This document shows positions 16,821 through 27,048 of a stretch of DNA of 64,000 nucleotides, piece after piece; the stretch's first letter is position 1, and every line of letters starts with the position of its first letter. Under the pieces are notes generated by a model. That model worked only from the letters and a program-made list of their open reading frames with translations, was not told the origin of the DNA and searched no databases. Origin of the DNA: Noviherbaspirillum massiliense JC206 (GTDB lineage Bacteria; Pseudomonadota; Gammaproteobacteria; Burkholderiales; Burkholderiaceae_D); contig NZ_HE978635.1 of assembly GCF_000312045.1 (NCBI RefSeq), positions 62,342-126,341 on the forward strand. Reading direction: 5' to 3'. The translations under genes and the position numbers were made by a program.

Positions 16821-17909
16821 TCATTTGCCCGGCAGCTTGCCCTGCACGCCTTCGACGTAATAATCCATCTTGTTCAGAGCATCATCGCTCAGCACGCCTT
16901 TCTCGAGCCGCACCTTGCCTTCATTGTCCCTGACCGGTCCAGCGAACGGCGCCAGGGTGCCAGCGATCATTTCCTTCTCCTTGGCCTGCACCAGCTGCTT
17001 CACATCCGCCGGAACGGCCGGACCGAAACCCTCGAGCTTGACCATGCCTTCCTTGATGCCGCCCCAGACGCTGGTCGGCTTCCATGTTCCGTTCAGGACT
17101 GACTCGGCTGCCTTGGTGTAGTAATCGCCCCAGTGGTGGGTAACTGCTGCCAGCTGCGCCTTCGGCCCGTATTTCTTCATGTCGGAATGGTACGCGATGG
17201 CATACTTGCCCTTCTCTTCCGCTGCCTGCACCACCGCGTGCGAATCGGTGTGATGGGTGATGACATCGGCGCCCTGGCCCATCAGCGTCAGAGCCGCATC
17301 GCGCTCCTTGCCCGGATCGAACCAGCTGTTGGCCCAGATGACTTTCACTTCCGCCTTCGGATTCACGCTGCGCATGCCGCGGGTGAAGGCATTGATCCCC
17401 TGCAGCACTTCCGGAATCGGGAATGCGCCGACATAGCCGGCGACATTGGTCTTGGTCATTTTCCCGGCCAGCACGCCCGCTAGGTAACGGCCTTCATAGA
17501 AGCGGGCATTCACGCTCGCCATGTTGGGAGCGGTCTTGTAGCCGGTCACATGCACGAATTTCACGTCCGGGAATTGCTTGGCCACCTTCAGCGTCGGGTT
17601 CATGTAGCCGAAGGAAGTCGTGACGATCAGCTTGTTGCCCTGTTGCGCAAGATCGCGAATCACGCGCTCGGCGTCCGCGCCTTCCGGCACATTCTCGACA
17701 TACTTGGATGTCACTTTGCCGCCCAGGCTCTTTTCCATCTGCTTGCGGCTGATGTCATGCTGCCAGGTCCAGCCGGCATCGCCGATCGGGCTGACGTACA
17801 CGAAACCGACAGAAAGGGGAGCGGGATCGGCGGCGGATGCTGCGGGAGCAAGCGCCACGGCAGGCAGCATGGCCAGTGCGGACAATGCGCGCATGAAGCT
17901 TTTCGTCAT
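16821..17909 (-). CDS. BMP-family ABC transporter substrate-binding protein (nucleoside/purine)
   Basis: 362 residues. A Sec signal peptide ends near residue 27 (ASAAD). The mature protein has the BMP/PnrA fold: VGFVYVSPIGDAGW near residue 34, DLAQQGNKLIVTTSFGY near residue 88 and GKMTKTNVAGYVGAFPIP near residue 150. This family binds purine nucleosides or nucleobases in the periplasm. It is the last gene after the ABC genes, 214 bases beyond the second permease. The adjacent xanthine dehydrogenase genes support a purine ligand. ATG at 17909 with a GAGGAAA site. Confidence 0.92.
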   Translation of the reverse strand: MTKSFMRALSALAMLPAVALAPAASAADPAPLSVGFVYVSPIGDAGWTWQHDISRKQMEKSLGGKVTSKYVENVPEGADAERVIRDLAQQGNKLIVTTSFGYMNPTLKVAKQFPDVKFVHVTGYKTAPNMASVNARFYEGRYLAGVLAGKMTKTNVAGYVGAFPIPEVLQGINAFTRGMRSVNPKAEVKVIWANSWFDPGKERDAALTLMGQGADVITHHTDSHAVVQAAEEKGKYAIAYHSDMKKYGPKAQLAAVTHHWGDYYTKAAESVLNGTWKPTSVWGGIKEGMVKLEGFGPAVPADVKQLVQAKEKEMIAGTLAPFAGPVRDNEGKVRLEKGVLSDDALNKMDYYVEGVQGKLPGK

Positions 17910-18123
17910 GGTTTTCCTCTAGGTGTGGCTCCCGCTTATCTACCGATGGACACGCCGAGCGGGAAAAACAGCGCAATGCTTGAACATCGCCGTGCGACAT
18001 CCGATCCGGGCTCAAACCGATGCAAGCCCGACCGGAACCGGCAACATTCCGGCGGCATTATCGCACGCGCCTGTTTGCGAATAAACCAAGCCTGCTCGCC
18101 ATTCCTCTGTTGAAAATCGGTGT

Positions 18124-19053
18124 TCAGCCCGGATTGAAGTTTTTCCCCAGGGAGGCCGGCATGTTCAGCCGAATCCAGCTGGCATTGCTCGATATCAGCA
18201 CCAGCACGATGATCGTTGCGACATAAGGGAGCATCGACAGCCATTGGGAAGCGATTGCGACACCAAGGCCCTGGATATAGAAGGCGAGAATGGTGATGCC
18301 GCCGAACAGATAGGCGCCGATCAGTACCCGCGCCGGCCGCCAGGTAGCGAAGGTGGTCAGGGCCAGCGCGATCCAGCCGCGCCCGCCCACCATGCCTTCG
18401 ACCCACATCGGCGTATATACCAGCGACATGAAGGCGCCCGCCAGCCCGCAGCAGGCGCCACCGAAGAGCAGGGCTGCCAGGCGGATCCTGCGCACGTTAT
18501 AACCGAGCGCATGGGCGGAGGCCGGCGATTCGCCGACCGCGCGCAGCACCAGGCCGGCCCGGGTTCGATACAGGAACCAGGTGATGGCTGCGCACAGGAG
18601 CAGCGACAGGTACACCATTGGATGATGCCGGAACAAGGCCTGCCCGAGGAACGGAATGTCGGCCAGGAAGGGAAGCGCGAATTTCGCGCTTTCCAGGCTG
18701 TGGCTCACGTAGTCGATTCCGATATAGGCGGACGCGCCGCTGCCAAACAATGCCAGGGCCAGTCCGGTTGCATACTGGTTCGTGCCCAGCCAGACGGTCA
18801 GCAATGCGAAGAACGCAGCCAGCAGCATGCCCGAGCCGGCGCCGGCGAGGAAGCCAAACGTCGCGCTGCCGGTCTTGACGGCAGTCGCAAAGCCGACGAT
18901 TGCCGCCACCAGCATCATGCCCTCGGCGCCAAGATTGACGACGCCGGACTTTTCATTGACCAGCAGGCCGAGCGCCGCCAGCATCAGCGGCGTGCCGGCC
19001 ACGATAGCCGCGGCGATCAGCGGCGCCATGGAAGACAGGAAGCTCTCCATCAT
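18124..19053 (-). CDS. ABC transporter permease, second membrane subunit (nucleoside/purine)
   Basis: 309 residues with about eight to ten membrane segments; motifs LLVNEKSGVVNLGAEGMML near residue 30 and AVGESPASAHALGYNV near residue 190 match the BmpC/NupQ-type permeases. I start at the ATG at 19053, whose first bases overlap the stop of the upstream permease (ATGA), with a GGGGGA site just before. A much longer open frame upstream is only the shadow of the first permease. Confidence 0.92.
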   Translation of the reverse strand: MMESFLSSMAPLIAAAIVAGTPLMLAALGLLVNEKSGVVNLGAEGMMLVAAIVGFATAVKTGSATFGFLAGAGSGMLLAAFFALLTVWLGTNQYATGLALALFGSGASAYIGIDYVSHSLESAKFALPFLADIPFLGQALFRHHPMVYLSLLLCAAITWFLYRTRAGLVLRAVGESPASAHALGYNVRRIRLAALLFGGACCGLAGAFMSLVYTPMWVEGMVGGRGWIALALTTFATWRPARVLIGAYLFGGITILAFYIQGLGVAIASQWLSMLPYVATIIVLVLISSNASWIRLNMPASLGKNFNPG

Positions 19054-20111
19054 TTCCCCCAGCGTAATTTGTAGTGGATCAGCACATCGCAGGCCAGGAG
19101 CGAAAACAGCAGGATGCCCTGGAAGACGCCGGTGATCGCATTCGGCATGCCAAGTCGTGATTGCGACAGTTCGCCGCCGATGTAGAACAGCGCCATGATG
19201 AAACTGGAAAACACCACGCCGACCGGATGCAGCCGGCCGACAAAAGCCACGATGATGGCCGCGAATCCATAGCCGGGCGAAACCGAGGGCGTCAGCTGGC
19301 CGATCGGCCCCATCACTTCCGCCACGCCAGCGAGCCCGGCCAGCGCGCCGCACACCAGCATCGACATCCACAGCGACTTGCGCGCGGAAAAGCCGGCATA
19401 GCGCGCCGCTGCCGGCGCCATGCCGCCGACCTGCAGGCGGAAGCCGGCAAAGCTCCTGGACAGGAACAGCCAACCGAGCACGGAAGTGATCAAGGCGAAC
19501 ACGATGCCCAGGTGCAGGCGCGTGCCGGGCAGGACAATAGGCAGCAGGAAGCCTTCGGACAGCATGCGCGATTGCGGAAAATTGAAGCCTTCCGGATCGC
19601 GCAGCGGACCGTGCACCAGCAGGCTGAGCAGAAGCTGCGCGACATACACCAGCATCAGCGACACCAGGATTTCATTCGCATTGAAACGGTCGCGCAGCCA
19701 GGCGGTGATCGCCGCCCACGCCATGCCGCCCAGCATGCCGGCCACCAGGACCGTGATGATCATCAGCGCACCGCCGCGCTCGCCCTGGTCGAAGAACAGC
19801 GCAGCCGCGCCGCCGGTGATTGCACCCAGTACCAGCTGCCCTTCGGCGCCGATGTTGAACACATTCGCGCGAAAACAGATTGCCAGGCCGACGGCTATCA
19901 GCAACAGCGGCGCCACCTTGATGCCGACTTCCGACCAGCCGCGCACATCCTTGATCGGTTCGATGAAAAATACCGACAGGCCGGCCAGCGGATCTTTTCC
20001 CAATGCCGCAAACAGGATCGCGCCGCATGCCACCGTCAACAGCACCGCCAGCACGGGTGACATCCAGGACATCAGGACCGATGGGTTCGGCCTGCGCTCG
20101 AGCTTAAGCAT
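19050..20111 (-). CDS. ABC transporter permease, first membrane subunit (nucleoside/purine)
   Basis: 353 residues with about ten hydrophobic segments. ICFRANVFNIGAEGQLVLGAI near residue 78 is the hallmark EGQ loop of the BPL_2-type permeases of nucleoside importers, similar to NupP/BmpB. It overlaps the ATPase gene by 8 bases and the second permease by 4, so the transporter genes are translationally coupled. Confidence 0.92.
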   Translation of the reverse strand: MLKLERRPNPSVLMSWMSPVLAVLLTVACGAILFAALGKDPLAGLSVFFIEPIKDVRGWSEVGIKVAPLLLIAVGLAICFRANVFNIGAEGQLVLGAITGGAAALFFDQGERGGALMIITVLVAGMLGGMAWAAITAWLRDRFNANEILVSLMLVYVAQLLLSLLVHGPLRDPEGFNFPQSRMLSEGFLLPIVLPGTRLHLGIVFALITSVLGWLFLSRSFAGFRLQVGGMAPAAARYAGFSARKSLWMSMLVCGALAGLAGVAEVMGPIGQLTPSVSPGYGFAAIIVAFVGRLHPVGVVFSSFIMALFYIGGELSQSRLGMPNAITGVFQGILLFSLLACDVLIHYKLRWGK

Positions 20112-21633
20112 TTGCCGCCTCCTGCGATGCGCCCTCGTCCTTCCACAATCCGCTCATCCATTGGCCGATGAGCCCGATCGTCGCTTCCGAGCGCTTGATG
20201 GCGGGCGACACCCGTCCTTTCGCAATCACCATCAACCGATCCGAGATTTCAAACAATTCATCCAGCTCCTCCGAGATGACCAGCAAGGCACAGCCGGCAT
20301 CGCGCAAAGCCACCAGTTCGGCGCGGATCTGGGCCGAAGCGCCGACATCCACGCCCCAGGTCGGTTGCGCCACGATCAATACCTTCGGGTTGCGCATGAC
20401 TTCGCGTCCGACGATGTATTTCTGCAGATTGCCCCCGGAAAGACTGCCTGCGGTGGCCGCGGGGCCGGCTGCCTTGACCTTGAAGCGCTTGATGATGTCT
20501 CCCGCGATCCGGGTGAGCGCGGCGGTTTTCACCATGCCGTATTCGACTGTCGCGGAGGTCTGGTGCGACAGCAGGATATTCTTGGCCAGCGACAGGTCCG
20601 GCACCGCGCCGCGCCCCAGCCGCTCCTCCGGCACGAATCCGAGCCCGTGCGCGCGCCGCTGCGCGGCATTGAGCCGGCCGACCGGCACGCCCTCGAGAGA
20701 AATCGCGTCAGCCACTGCGCGCGTGTCTTCGCCGGACAGCGCTGCCAGCAATTCCTGCTGGCCGTTGCCGGATACGCCGGCCAGGCCCAGGATTTCCCCG
20801 GCATGCAAATCGAAACTGATATCGTCAAGCGCGGTCGCGAACGGATGGCTTTTTGGCAGCGACAGGCTGCGCACCACAAGTTTCTTTTCGCCCGGCACCC
20901 GCTCGCTGGCATGGATGGCCGGCGGCTCCGCACCCGTCATCATGCGCGACAGGCTGGCAGCGGTTTCCTGGCGCGGATCGCAAACGCCGGTGACCTTGCC
21001 GGCGCGCAGCACGGTGCAGCTGTGGCACAGGGCGCGGATTTCATCGAGCTTGTGGCTGATGTAAAGAATGCTGCAGCCTTCGGCTGCCAGCTTGCGCAGG
21101 GTCTCGAACAGCTTCTCGACCGCCTGCGGCGTCAGGACCGAAGTCGGTTCATCCAGAATCAAGAGCTGCGGCCTGGCGAGCAGTGCACGCACGATTTCCA
21201 CCCGCTGGCATTCCCCGACCGACAGAGTATGCACATGCCGCTGCGGTTCCAGGTCCAGGCCATACTGGCGCGCCATGGAAGTGATGCGCTGGCCGAGTTC
21301 GTCGAGCCGGGTGTTGCGCGGCAGGCCGAGGGCGATGTTTTCCGCCACGGTCAGGGTATCGAACAGGGAAAAATGCTGGAACACCATCGCGATGCCCAGT
21401 TGCCGGGCGGCGGCAGGATTGGCGATATGTACTTCCTGGCCATTCCAGAACACCTTGCCTGCGTCCGGCTTGACCGCGCCGTAAATGATCTTCATCAGGG
21501 TCGACTTGCCGGCACCGTTTTCGCCGAGCACGGCATGGATTTCACCCGGACGCACGTCCAGGTCAATGCCGTCGTTGGCCACCACCGATGGATAAGTCTT
21601 TGTGATCTTGCTCAGTCTTAGGCGGATATCCAT
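20104..21633 (-). CDS. ABC transporter ATP-binding protein with two nucleotide-binding domains
   Basis: 509 residues, the usual size of sugar/nucleoside-importer ATPases. The first half has Walker A GENGAGKSTL near residue 37, the LSVGECQRVEI signature near residue 140 and Walker B LLILDEPTS. The second half has a degenerate Walker A (GVSGNGQQEL), LSGGNLQKYIVG near residue 400 and a Walker B-like stretch in which the catalytic Glu is replaced (VAQPTWGVD), as is normal in this class. It drives uptake by the two adjacent permeases. First gene of its unit, divergent from xdhA. Confidence 0.93.
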   Translation of the reverse strand: MDIRLRLSKITKTYPSVVANDGIDLDVRPGEIHAVLGENGAGKSTLMKIIYGAVKPDAGKVFWNGQEVHIANPAAARQLGIAMVFQHFSLFDTLTVAENIALGLPRNTRLDELGQRITSMARQYGLDLEPQRHVHTLSVGECQRVEIVRALLARPQLLILDEPTSVLTPQAVEKLFETLRKLAAEGCSILYISHKLDEIRALCHSCTVLRAGKVTGVCDPRQETAASLSRMMTGAEPPAIHASERVPGEKKLVVRSLSLPKSHPFATALDDISFDLHAGEILGLAGVSGNGQQELLAALSGEDTRAVADAISLEGVPVGRLNAAQRRAHGLGFVPEERLGRGAVPDLSLAKNILLSHQTSATVEYGMVKTAALTRIAGDIIKRFKVKAAGPAATAGSLSGGNLQKYIVGREVMRNPKVLIVAQPTWGVDVGASAQIRAELVALRDAGCALLVISEELDELFEISDRLMVIAKGRVSPAIKRSEATIGLIGQWMSGLWKDEGASQEAANA

Positions 21634-22089
21634 TCTTCGTTCAGGTCAAGTTTACTGAGCAGAAACATGCAGCAGCGGCACAGGCAAGAATACCGGGCCC
21701 GGGAGCATGTTCTCCTTGTCTTCTCGCCGTTCTCGAGAAGGCGTTCTGTACCGCGGAGGAAAGTTGCAGATTGTAGGCGAATTATCATTGCCGCAAAACA
21801 AATCTTGCATTGACAATTTTTCAAATGCCGAAGCCGCCATCATTCCGGTTTTCATGGGTCTCGATGTATACGAAATTTGATATACCAAGTATGCCTGTGG
21901 CGAACTGACGCCCGAGAATGCTTCTTGCATGATTCACCAATAAAGCCGAAATGCACCGGCCGTGCACGCACGTGCATTCCGACCCGGTATGCGCATGACC
22001 GGCGATCGTAGGCCAGCCCGGCCCTCCGGTGATATAGGCAACCGCCAGACCCGCCACCCAGGCACCATCACGCAACGCAAAGGACAAGC
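21634..22089. other. Divergent control region between the purine importer and xdhA
   Basis: About 455 bases with promoters for both directions. I see a 10-bp palindrome TTCTCGAGAA (21730-21739) and several AT-rich stretches (21770-21900). The last 100 bases before xdhA could fold as an RNA leader, but I cannot match a known purine or xanthine riboswitch by eye. Confidence 0.4.
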
Positions 22090-23559
22090 ATGTCTGAACC
22101 GATTCGTTTCTATTACCGCGGCGCGGTCCAGTCCGTGGCCGACGCTTCGCCCACGCAAACCATACTCCAGTTTGTCCGGGAAAACATGCATTGCACCGGC
22201 ACCAAGGAAGGCTGCGCCGAGGGCGATTGCGGCGCCTGCACCGTGGTCATCGGCGAAGCCAAGGATGGCAATACCGAACTAAAGGCGGTGAATTCCTGCA
22301 TCCAGTTCCTGCCGACGCTGGACGGGAAAGCCCTGTTCACCGTGGAAGATCTGAAGCAGCCCGATGGTGAACTGCATCCGGTGCAGCAGGCCATGGTCGA
22401 ATGCCACGGATCGCAGTGCGGGTTCTGCACGCCGGGCTTTGTAATGTCGCTGTGGGCGCTGTACCTGAAGCAGGAAGGCCGGCAGGAACCTCTTTCGCGC
22501 AAGGAAATCGACGATGCCCTGTCCGGCAACCTGTGCCGCTGCACCGGCTACCGTCCAATCATCGATGCCGCTCAGCGCATGTGCGAGCTGCCAAAAGCAG
22601 GCTTCGACCGGGAAGCCGTCAGCCAAGCCTTGCAGGCCTTGCAGCGCAAGGAAATGTTTGTCTACCGCCAGGGCGGCCAAACTTTTTATGCCCCGCTCAC
22701 CCTGGAGCAACTGACCAAGGTGCGTGCCGAACATCCGGACGCCGTGATCCTGTCCGGCTCCACCGATGTCGGCCTCTGGGTCACCAAGCAGATGCGCAAT
22801 CTGGGCGACATCATCTATATCGGACAGGTCGCGGAACTGAAAACCGTCACCGAGAAAGATGGCAAGCTGGAAATCGGCGCCGGCGTACCGCTGGAAGAAG
22901 CGTACAACCTTCTGTGCCGCCATCATGAAAAGGAGCTGGCGGAACTGCGTCAGCGCTTCGCTTCGCTGCCGATCCGCAATGCCGGCACGCTCGGCGGCAA
23001 TGTCGCCAACGGTTCCCCGATCGGCGATTCCGCGCCCTGGCTGATCGCGCTCGGCGCGGAAGTGGTCTTGCGCAGCAGCGCGGGACGGCGAGTCCTGCCG
23101 CTGGAAGATTTCTACCTGGGGTACCAGAAGAAGGATTTGCAGCCGGGCGAATTCGTCGAAGCGGTAAGCGTGCCCCTGCCCCGTCCGGGACTTCGCTTCC
23201 GCACCTACAAGCTGGCCAAGCGCTTCGACCAGGATATTTCCGCGGTATGCGCCGCCTTCGCCATCACGCTGGAAGGCAATGTCATCCAGAGCGCCCGAAT
23301 TGCCTACGGCGGTATGGCGGCGACATCGAAGCGCGCAAGCAAGGCGGAAGCGGCACTGACCGGCCGCGAATGGAATGAAGCCACCCTGAATGCGGCGGCC
23401 CAGATGCTGGAACAGGATTACGCGCCGCTCACCGACATGCGGGCCAGCAGCGCCTACCGGATGAAAACGGCGCAAAACCTGCTGCGCCGCTTTTGGCTGG
23501 AAACCCGCAACGATGCGCCGCTGTCTACCGAAGCGGTCAACGTGTTTGCCTGCGCCTAG
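22090..23559 (+). CDS. xdhA: Xanthine dehydrogenase small subunit (2Fe-2S and FAD)
   Basis: 489 residues. The N-terminal plant-type ferredoxin domain has Cys42, Cys47 and Cys50 (KEGCAEGDCGAC); the second [2Fe-2S] domain has CGFC near residue 115 and CRC near residue 148; the FAD domain follows (about 190-370, with RNAGTLGGNVANGSPIGD). It passes electrons from the Mo site in XdhB to NAD+. Start at 22090 with an AAAGGAC site. It heads xdhA-xdhB-xdhC-guaD. Confidence 0.96.
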   Translation: MSEPIRFYYRGAVQSVADASPTQTILQFVRENMHCTGTKEGCAEGDCGACTVVIGEAKDGNTELKAVNSCIQFLPTLDGKALFTVEDLKQPDGELHPVQQAMVECHGSQCGFCTPGFVMSLWALYLKQEGRQEPLSRKEIDDALSGNLCRCTGYRPIIDAAQRMCELPKAGFDREAVSQALQALQRKEMFVYRQGGQTFYAPLTLEQLTKVRAEHPDAVILSGSTDVGLWVTKQMRNLGDIIYIGQVAELKTVTEKDGKLEIGAGVPLEEAYNLLCRHHEKELAELRQRFASLPIRNAGTLGGNVANGSPIGDSAPWLIALGAEVVLRSSAGRRVLPLEDFYLGYQKKDLQPGEFVEAVSVPLPRPGLRFRTYKLAKRFDQDISAVCAAFAITLEGNVIQSARIAYGGMAATSKRASKAEAALTGREWNEATLNAAAQMLEQDYAPLTDMRASSAYRMKTAQNLLRRFWLETRNDAPLSTEAVNVFACA

Positions 23560-23574
23560 CCACCGGAGTCCCTC

Positions 23575-25917
23575 ATGAATACACAGACCGAATCCTTCCT
23601 GAAGCAAGCGGCCGGCTCCTGGGCAGAAGTCGGGCAGTCGCATCCGCATGAATCCGCCGTGCTGCATGTGCTCGGCGAAGCGATCTACACCGATGACATC
23701 CCGGAACTGCAGGGCACCCTGCATGCCGCACTCGGCCTGTCGGCGAAAGCGCACGCGAACATCCGCGCCATCGATCTCGAAGCCGTCCGCGAGGCGCCGG
23801 GCGTGGTCGCGGTCTACATCGCAAAGGACATTCCGGGCGTCAACGATTGCGGCCCCATCATCCACGACGACCCGATCCTGGCGGACGGCGTGGTGCAGTA
23901 TGTCGGGCAGCCAATTTTCATCGTGGTGGCCGACAGCCACGACAATGCACGGCGTGCGGCACGCCTAGCCAAGGTCGATTACGAGGAATTGCCAGCCATC
24001 CTGACCCCGCAGGAAGCCAAGCGCGCCCAGTCCTTCGTGCTGCCGCCGATGCATCTGGCGCGCGGCAACTTCGAGCGCGCCATCAGCCAGGCGCCGCACA
24101 AAGTCAAGGGCGAACTCTACGTCGGCGGGCAGGAACAGTTTTACCTGGAAGGCCAGATTTCCTATGCAGTGCCGAAGGAAGCGCAGGGCATGCTGGTCTA
24201 TTGCTCAACCCAGCATCCGTCCGAGATGCAGCACGTGGTCGCCCATGCACTAGGCGTACATTCGCATCATGTGGTGGTGGAGTGCCGGCGCATGGGCGGT
24301 GGCTTCGGCGGCAAGGAATCGCAATCCGCGCTATGGGCTGCGGCCGCCGCCGTATGCGCCGCGCGCCTGAAGCGTCCGGTGAAGCTGCGCGCCGACCGCG
24401 ATGACGACATGCTGGTCACCGGCAAGCGCCACTGCTTCCACTATGAATACGAATACGGCTACGACAGCGAAGGCCGCATCACCGCAGCCAAGGTCGAGAT
24501 GGTGTCGCGCGCCGGCTTTTCCGCCGACCTGTCCGGCCCGGTGGCCACGCGCGCAGTCTGCCATGTCGACAATGCCTATTACTTGTCGGATGTCGACATC
24601 CGCGCGATGTGCGGCAAGACCAATACCCAGTCGAACACCGCCTTTCGCGGCTTCGGCGGTCCGCAGGGCGCGATCGTCACCGAATACGTGATCGATGAAA
24701 TCGCGCGCAAGCTCGACAAGGATCCGCTCGACGTACGCCGGATCAATTTCTACGGCAGGAATGACGAAGAAGGCCGCAACGTCACGCAGTACGGCCAGAA
24801 GGTGAAAGACAATGTCATCCATGAGCTGGTGGATGAGATCGAAGCCAGCAGCGAATACCGGCAGCGCCGCACCGCAGTGCGGGCCTTCAACGAGAGCAGC
24901 CCGGTGCTGAAGAAAGGCATTGCGATCACGCCGGTCAAGTTCGGCATCGCCTTCAATGTCAGCCACCTGAACCAGGCCGGCGCTCTGGTGCATGTGTATG
25001 TCGACGGTTCGGTCCTGGTCAACCACGGCGGCACCGAAATGGGACAGGGCGTCAACACCAAGGTGGCGCAAGTGGTCGCGCATGAACTCGGCATCGAGCT
25101 CGCCCAAGTACGTGTGACTGCCACCGACACCAGCAAGGTCGCCAACACCTCGGCCACTGCGGCGTCCACCGGCGCCGACCTGAACGGCAAGGCGGCGCAG
25201 GATGCGGCGCGCCAGATTCGCGAGCGGCTGGCGGCATTTGCGGCAAAGATGTACAACGTGCCTGCCGAGTCGGTACGCTTCGCCGCCGGCATGGTGGAAG
25301 TGGCCGGCCGCGCCATTCCTTTTACCGACCTGGTGTCCGAAGCCTATACCGCGCGCGTGCAGCTGTGGTCAGACGGCTTTTATGCGACGCCCGGTCTGCA
25401 CTGGGATTCCAAGACCATGACCGGCAGTCCGTTCTTCTACTTTGCCTATGGAGCGGCGGTGTCCGAGGTGGTGGTCGACACGCTCACCGGCGAATGGAAG
25501 CTGCTGCGGGCCGACGCGCTGTACGACGCCGGCAATTCGCTCAATCCGGCAATCGATATCGGCCAGGTCGAAGGCGGCTTCATCCAGGGCATGGGCTGGC
25601 TGACCACGGAAGAACTGTGGTGGAACGACCAGGGCAAGCTGATGACGCATGCGCCGTCGACCTACAAGATTCCGGCGGTGTCCGATTGTCCGCGCGACTT
25701 CCGCGTGCGGCTGTTCAACAACAGCAACGCCTCGGACAGCATCCACCGTTCCAAGGCGGTGGGCGAGCCGCCCCTGCTGCTGCCATTCTCGGTATTCTTC
25801 GCGATTCGCGATGCGATCGCGAGCGTCGGCAACTATCGCGTCAACCCGCCACTGAATGCGCCTGCGACCGCGGAAGAAATTCTGAATGCGGTGGATGCGG
25901 TGCGCGCCGCGGCCTGA
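23575..25917 (+). CDS. xdhB: Xanthine dehydrogenase large subunit (molybdopterin)
   Basis: 780 residues, normal length. Molybdenum-cofactor motifs are intact: GGGFGGKES near residue 240, FRGFGGPQG near residue 357, GTEMGQGVNTKV near residue 483 and the catalytic Glu in AVGEPPLLL near residue 727. Hydroxylates hypoxanthine to xanthine and xanthine to urate. Starts 15 bases after xdhA with a GGAG site. Confidence 0.96.
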   Translation: MNTQTESFLKQAAGSWAEVGQSHPHESAVLHVLGEAIYTDDIPELQGTLHAALGLSAKAHANIRAIDLEAVREAPGVVAVYIAKDIPGVNDCGPIIHDDPILADGVVQYVGQPIFIVVADSHDNARRAARLAKVDYEELPAILTPQEAKRAQSFVLPPMHLARGNFERAISQAPHKVKGELYVGGQEQFYLEGQISYAVPKEAQGMLVYCSTQHPSEMQHVVAHALGVHSHHVVVECRRMGGGFGGKESQSALWAAAAAVCAARLKRPVKLRADRDDDMLVTGKRHCFHYEYEYGYDSEGRITAAKVEMVSRAGFSADLSGPVATRAVCHVDNAYYLSDVDIRAMCGKTNTQSNTAFRGFGGPQGAIVTEYVIDEIARKLDKDPLDVRRINFYGRNDEEGRNVTQYGQKVKDNVIHELVDEIEASSEYRQRRTAVRAFNESSPVLKKGIAITPVKFGIAFNVSHLNQAGALVHVYVDGSVLVNHGGTEMGQGVNTKVAQVVAHELGIELAQVRVTATDTSKVANTSATAASTGADLNGKAAQDAARQIRERLAAFAAKMYNVPAESVRFAAGMVEVAGRAIPFTDLVSEAYTARVQLWSDGFYATPGLHWDSKTMTGSPFFYFAYGAAVSEVVVDTLTGEWKLLRADALYDAGNSLNPAIDIGQVEGGFIQGMGWLTTEELWWNDQGKLMTHAPSTYKIPAVSDCPRDFRVRLFNNSNASDSIHRSKAVGEPPLLLPFSVFFAIRDAIASVGNYRVNPPLNAPATAEEILNAVDAVRAAA

Positions 25918-25938
25918 ACGATCAAACTGGATGCCGCC

Positions 25939-26988
25939 ATGTCCGACTGGCTCTCTGCGCTCACCTTCCTCTGCGATGATGCCGTCCCGGCAGTGCTGGT
26001 GACGGTCATCGGCGTCGAAGGATCGAGTCCGCGCGAAGCCGGGGCGAAAATGGTGTTCACCCGCGACCGGCAATTCGACACCATCGGCGGCGGCCATCTC
26101 GAGTTGCGCGCCACGGAAGTTGCGCGCGAGATGCTGGCAAGCGCCGCGCCGGAGTACGAGCGGCGCATTCAGCGCTTTGCCCTCGGCCCCAGCCTCGGCC
26201 AGTGCTGCGGCGGCGTGGTGCACCTTTTGTTCGAGCCCATCGCTCCTGCCTCGCGCGAGTGGATCCGGCGCCTGCATGAGCGCCGCGCCGGCGGCCAGGA
26301 TAGCTGGCGGCTGGTGGCCCTTGATGCCGCTGACGCGCCTGCCCTGCCCGCAGTGCTTGATGACGGCGGCAAAAGCCTGACCAACCAGGCAGCCGCGGTC
26401 GGCTTCGACCCGGAACAGCCCTGCCATATCGTGCAGGACAGCGCGGGGCGGCGCTGGCTGGTCGATCCCTGCCTTGCGCATCGTTCGCGCTTGTATCTGT
26501 TCGGCGCCGGCCATGTCGGCGCGGCGATCGTCCGCGCGCTAGCTGATCTGCCTTGCCAGGTGACCTGGGTCGACGAGCGCGAAGATATCTTTCCGGCGCA
26601 GGTGCCGCCCAACGTGAAGATCGAAGCAACCGATACGCCGGAAGCCGTGGTCGATGCGGCGCCCGCCGGCGCCAGCTACCTCGTGATGACGCACAGCCAC
26701 GCGCTCGACCAGCGCCTGGCGGAAACCATCCTGTGCCGGCAGGATGTGGGCTGGTTCGGGCTGATCGGTTCGCAAACCAAGCGCACGCAATTCGAGCGCC
26801 GCCTGCGCGAGCGCGGGATTGCGCCGCAACGCCTGGCGGACATGACTTGCCCGATCGGCATCCCGGGCATCACCGGCAAGGCGCCGGCGGTCATCGCCGC
26901 CTCGGTATGCGCCCAGTTGCTGCTCCTGTGGGAAGCACAGGAGCGGGAGCGCCAAACCGCCAGCGACCGTATCCGGGCCATCGGCTGA
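25939..26988 (+). CDS. xdhC: XdhC, molybdenum cofactor chaperone for xanthine dehydrogenase
   Basis: 349 residues. The N-terminal XdhC/CoxI domain has SSPREAGAKM near residue 32 and GQCCGGVVHL near residue 90; the Rossmann-like C-terminal domain has FGAGHVGAA near residue 190 and the conserved end IGIPGITGKAPAVIAASV. It binds and helps sulfurate the molybdenum cofactor and inserts it into XdhB. Placed 21 bases behind xdhB in the same operon. Confidence 0.94.
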   Translation: MSDWLSALTFLCDDAVPAVLVTVIGVEGSSPREAGAKMVFTRDRQFDTIGGGHLELRATEVAREMLASAAPEYERRIQRFALGPSLGQCCGGVVHLLFEPIAPASREWIRRLHERRAGGQDSWRLVALDAADAPALPAVLDDGGKSLTNQAAAVGFDPEQPCHIVQDSAGRRWLVDPCLAHRSRLYLFGAGHVGAAIVRALADLPCQVTWVDEREDIFPAQVPPNVKIEATDTPEAVVDAAPAGASYLVMTHSHALDQRLAETILCRQDVGWFGLIGSQTKRTQFERRLRERGIAPQRLADMTCPIGIPGITGKAPAVIAASVCAQLLLLWEAQERERQTASDRIRAIG

Positions 26989-27048
26989 CTGCCGCCGGTT
27001 CGGAATCGACGAAAATCTCATTTTGAAAACTCAGGAAAGTCTTTGACG

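Noticed and set aside
18124..19473. 449-codon frame covering the second permease
   Set aside because: The first 140 codons are a shadow of the first permease; the real start is the ATG at 19053 with an overlapping ATGA.
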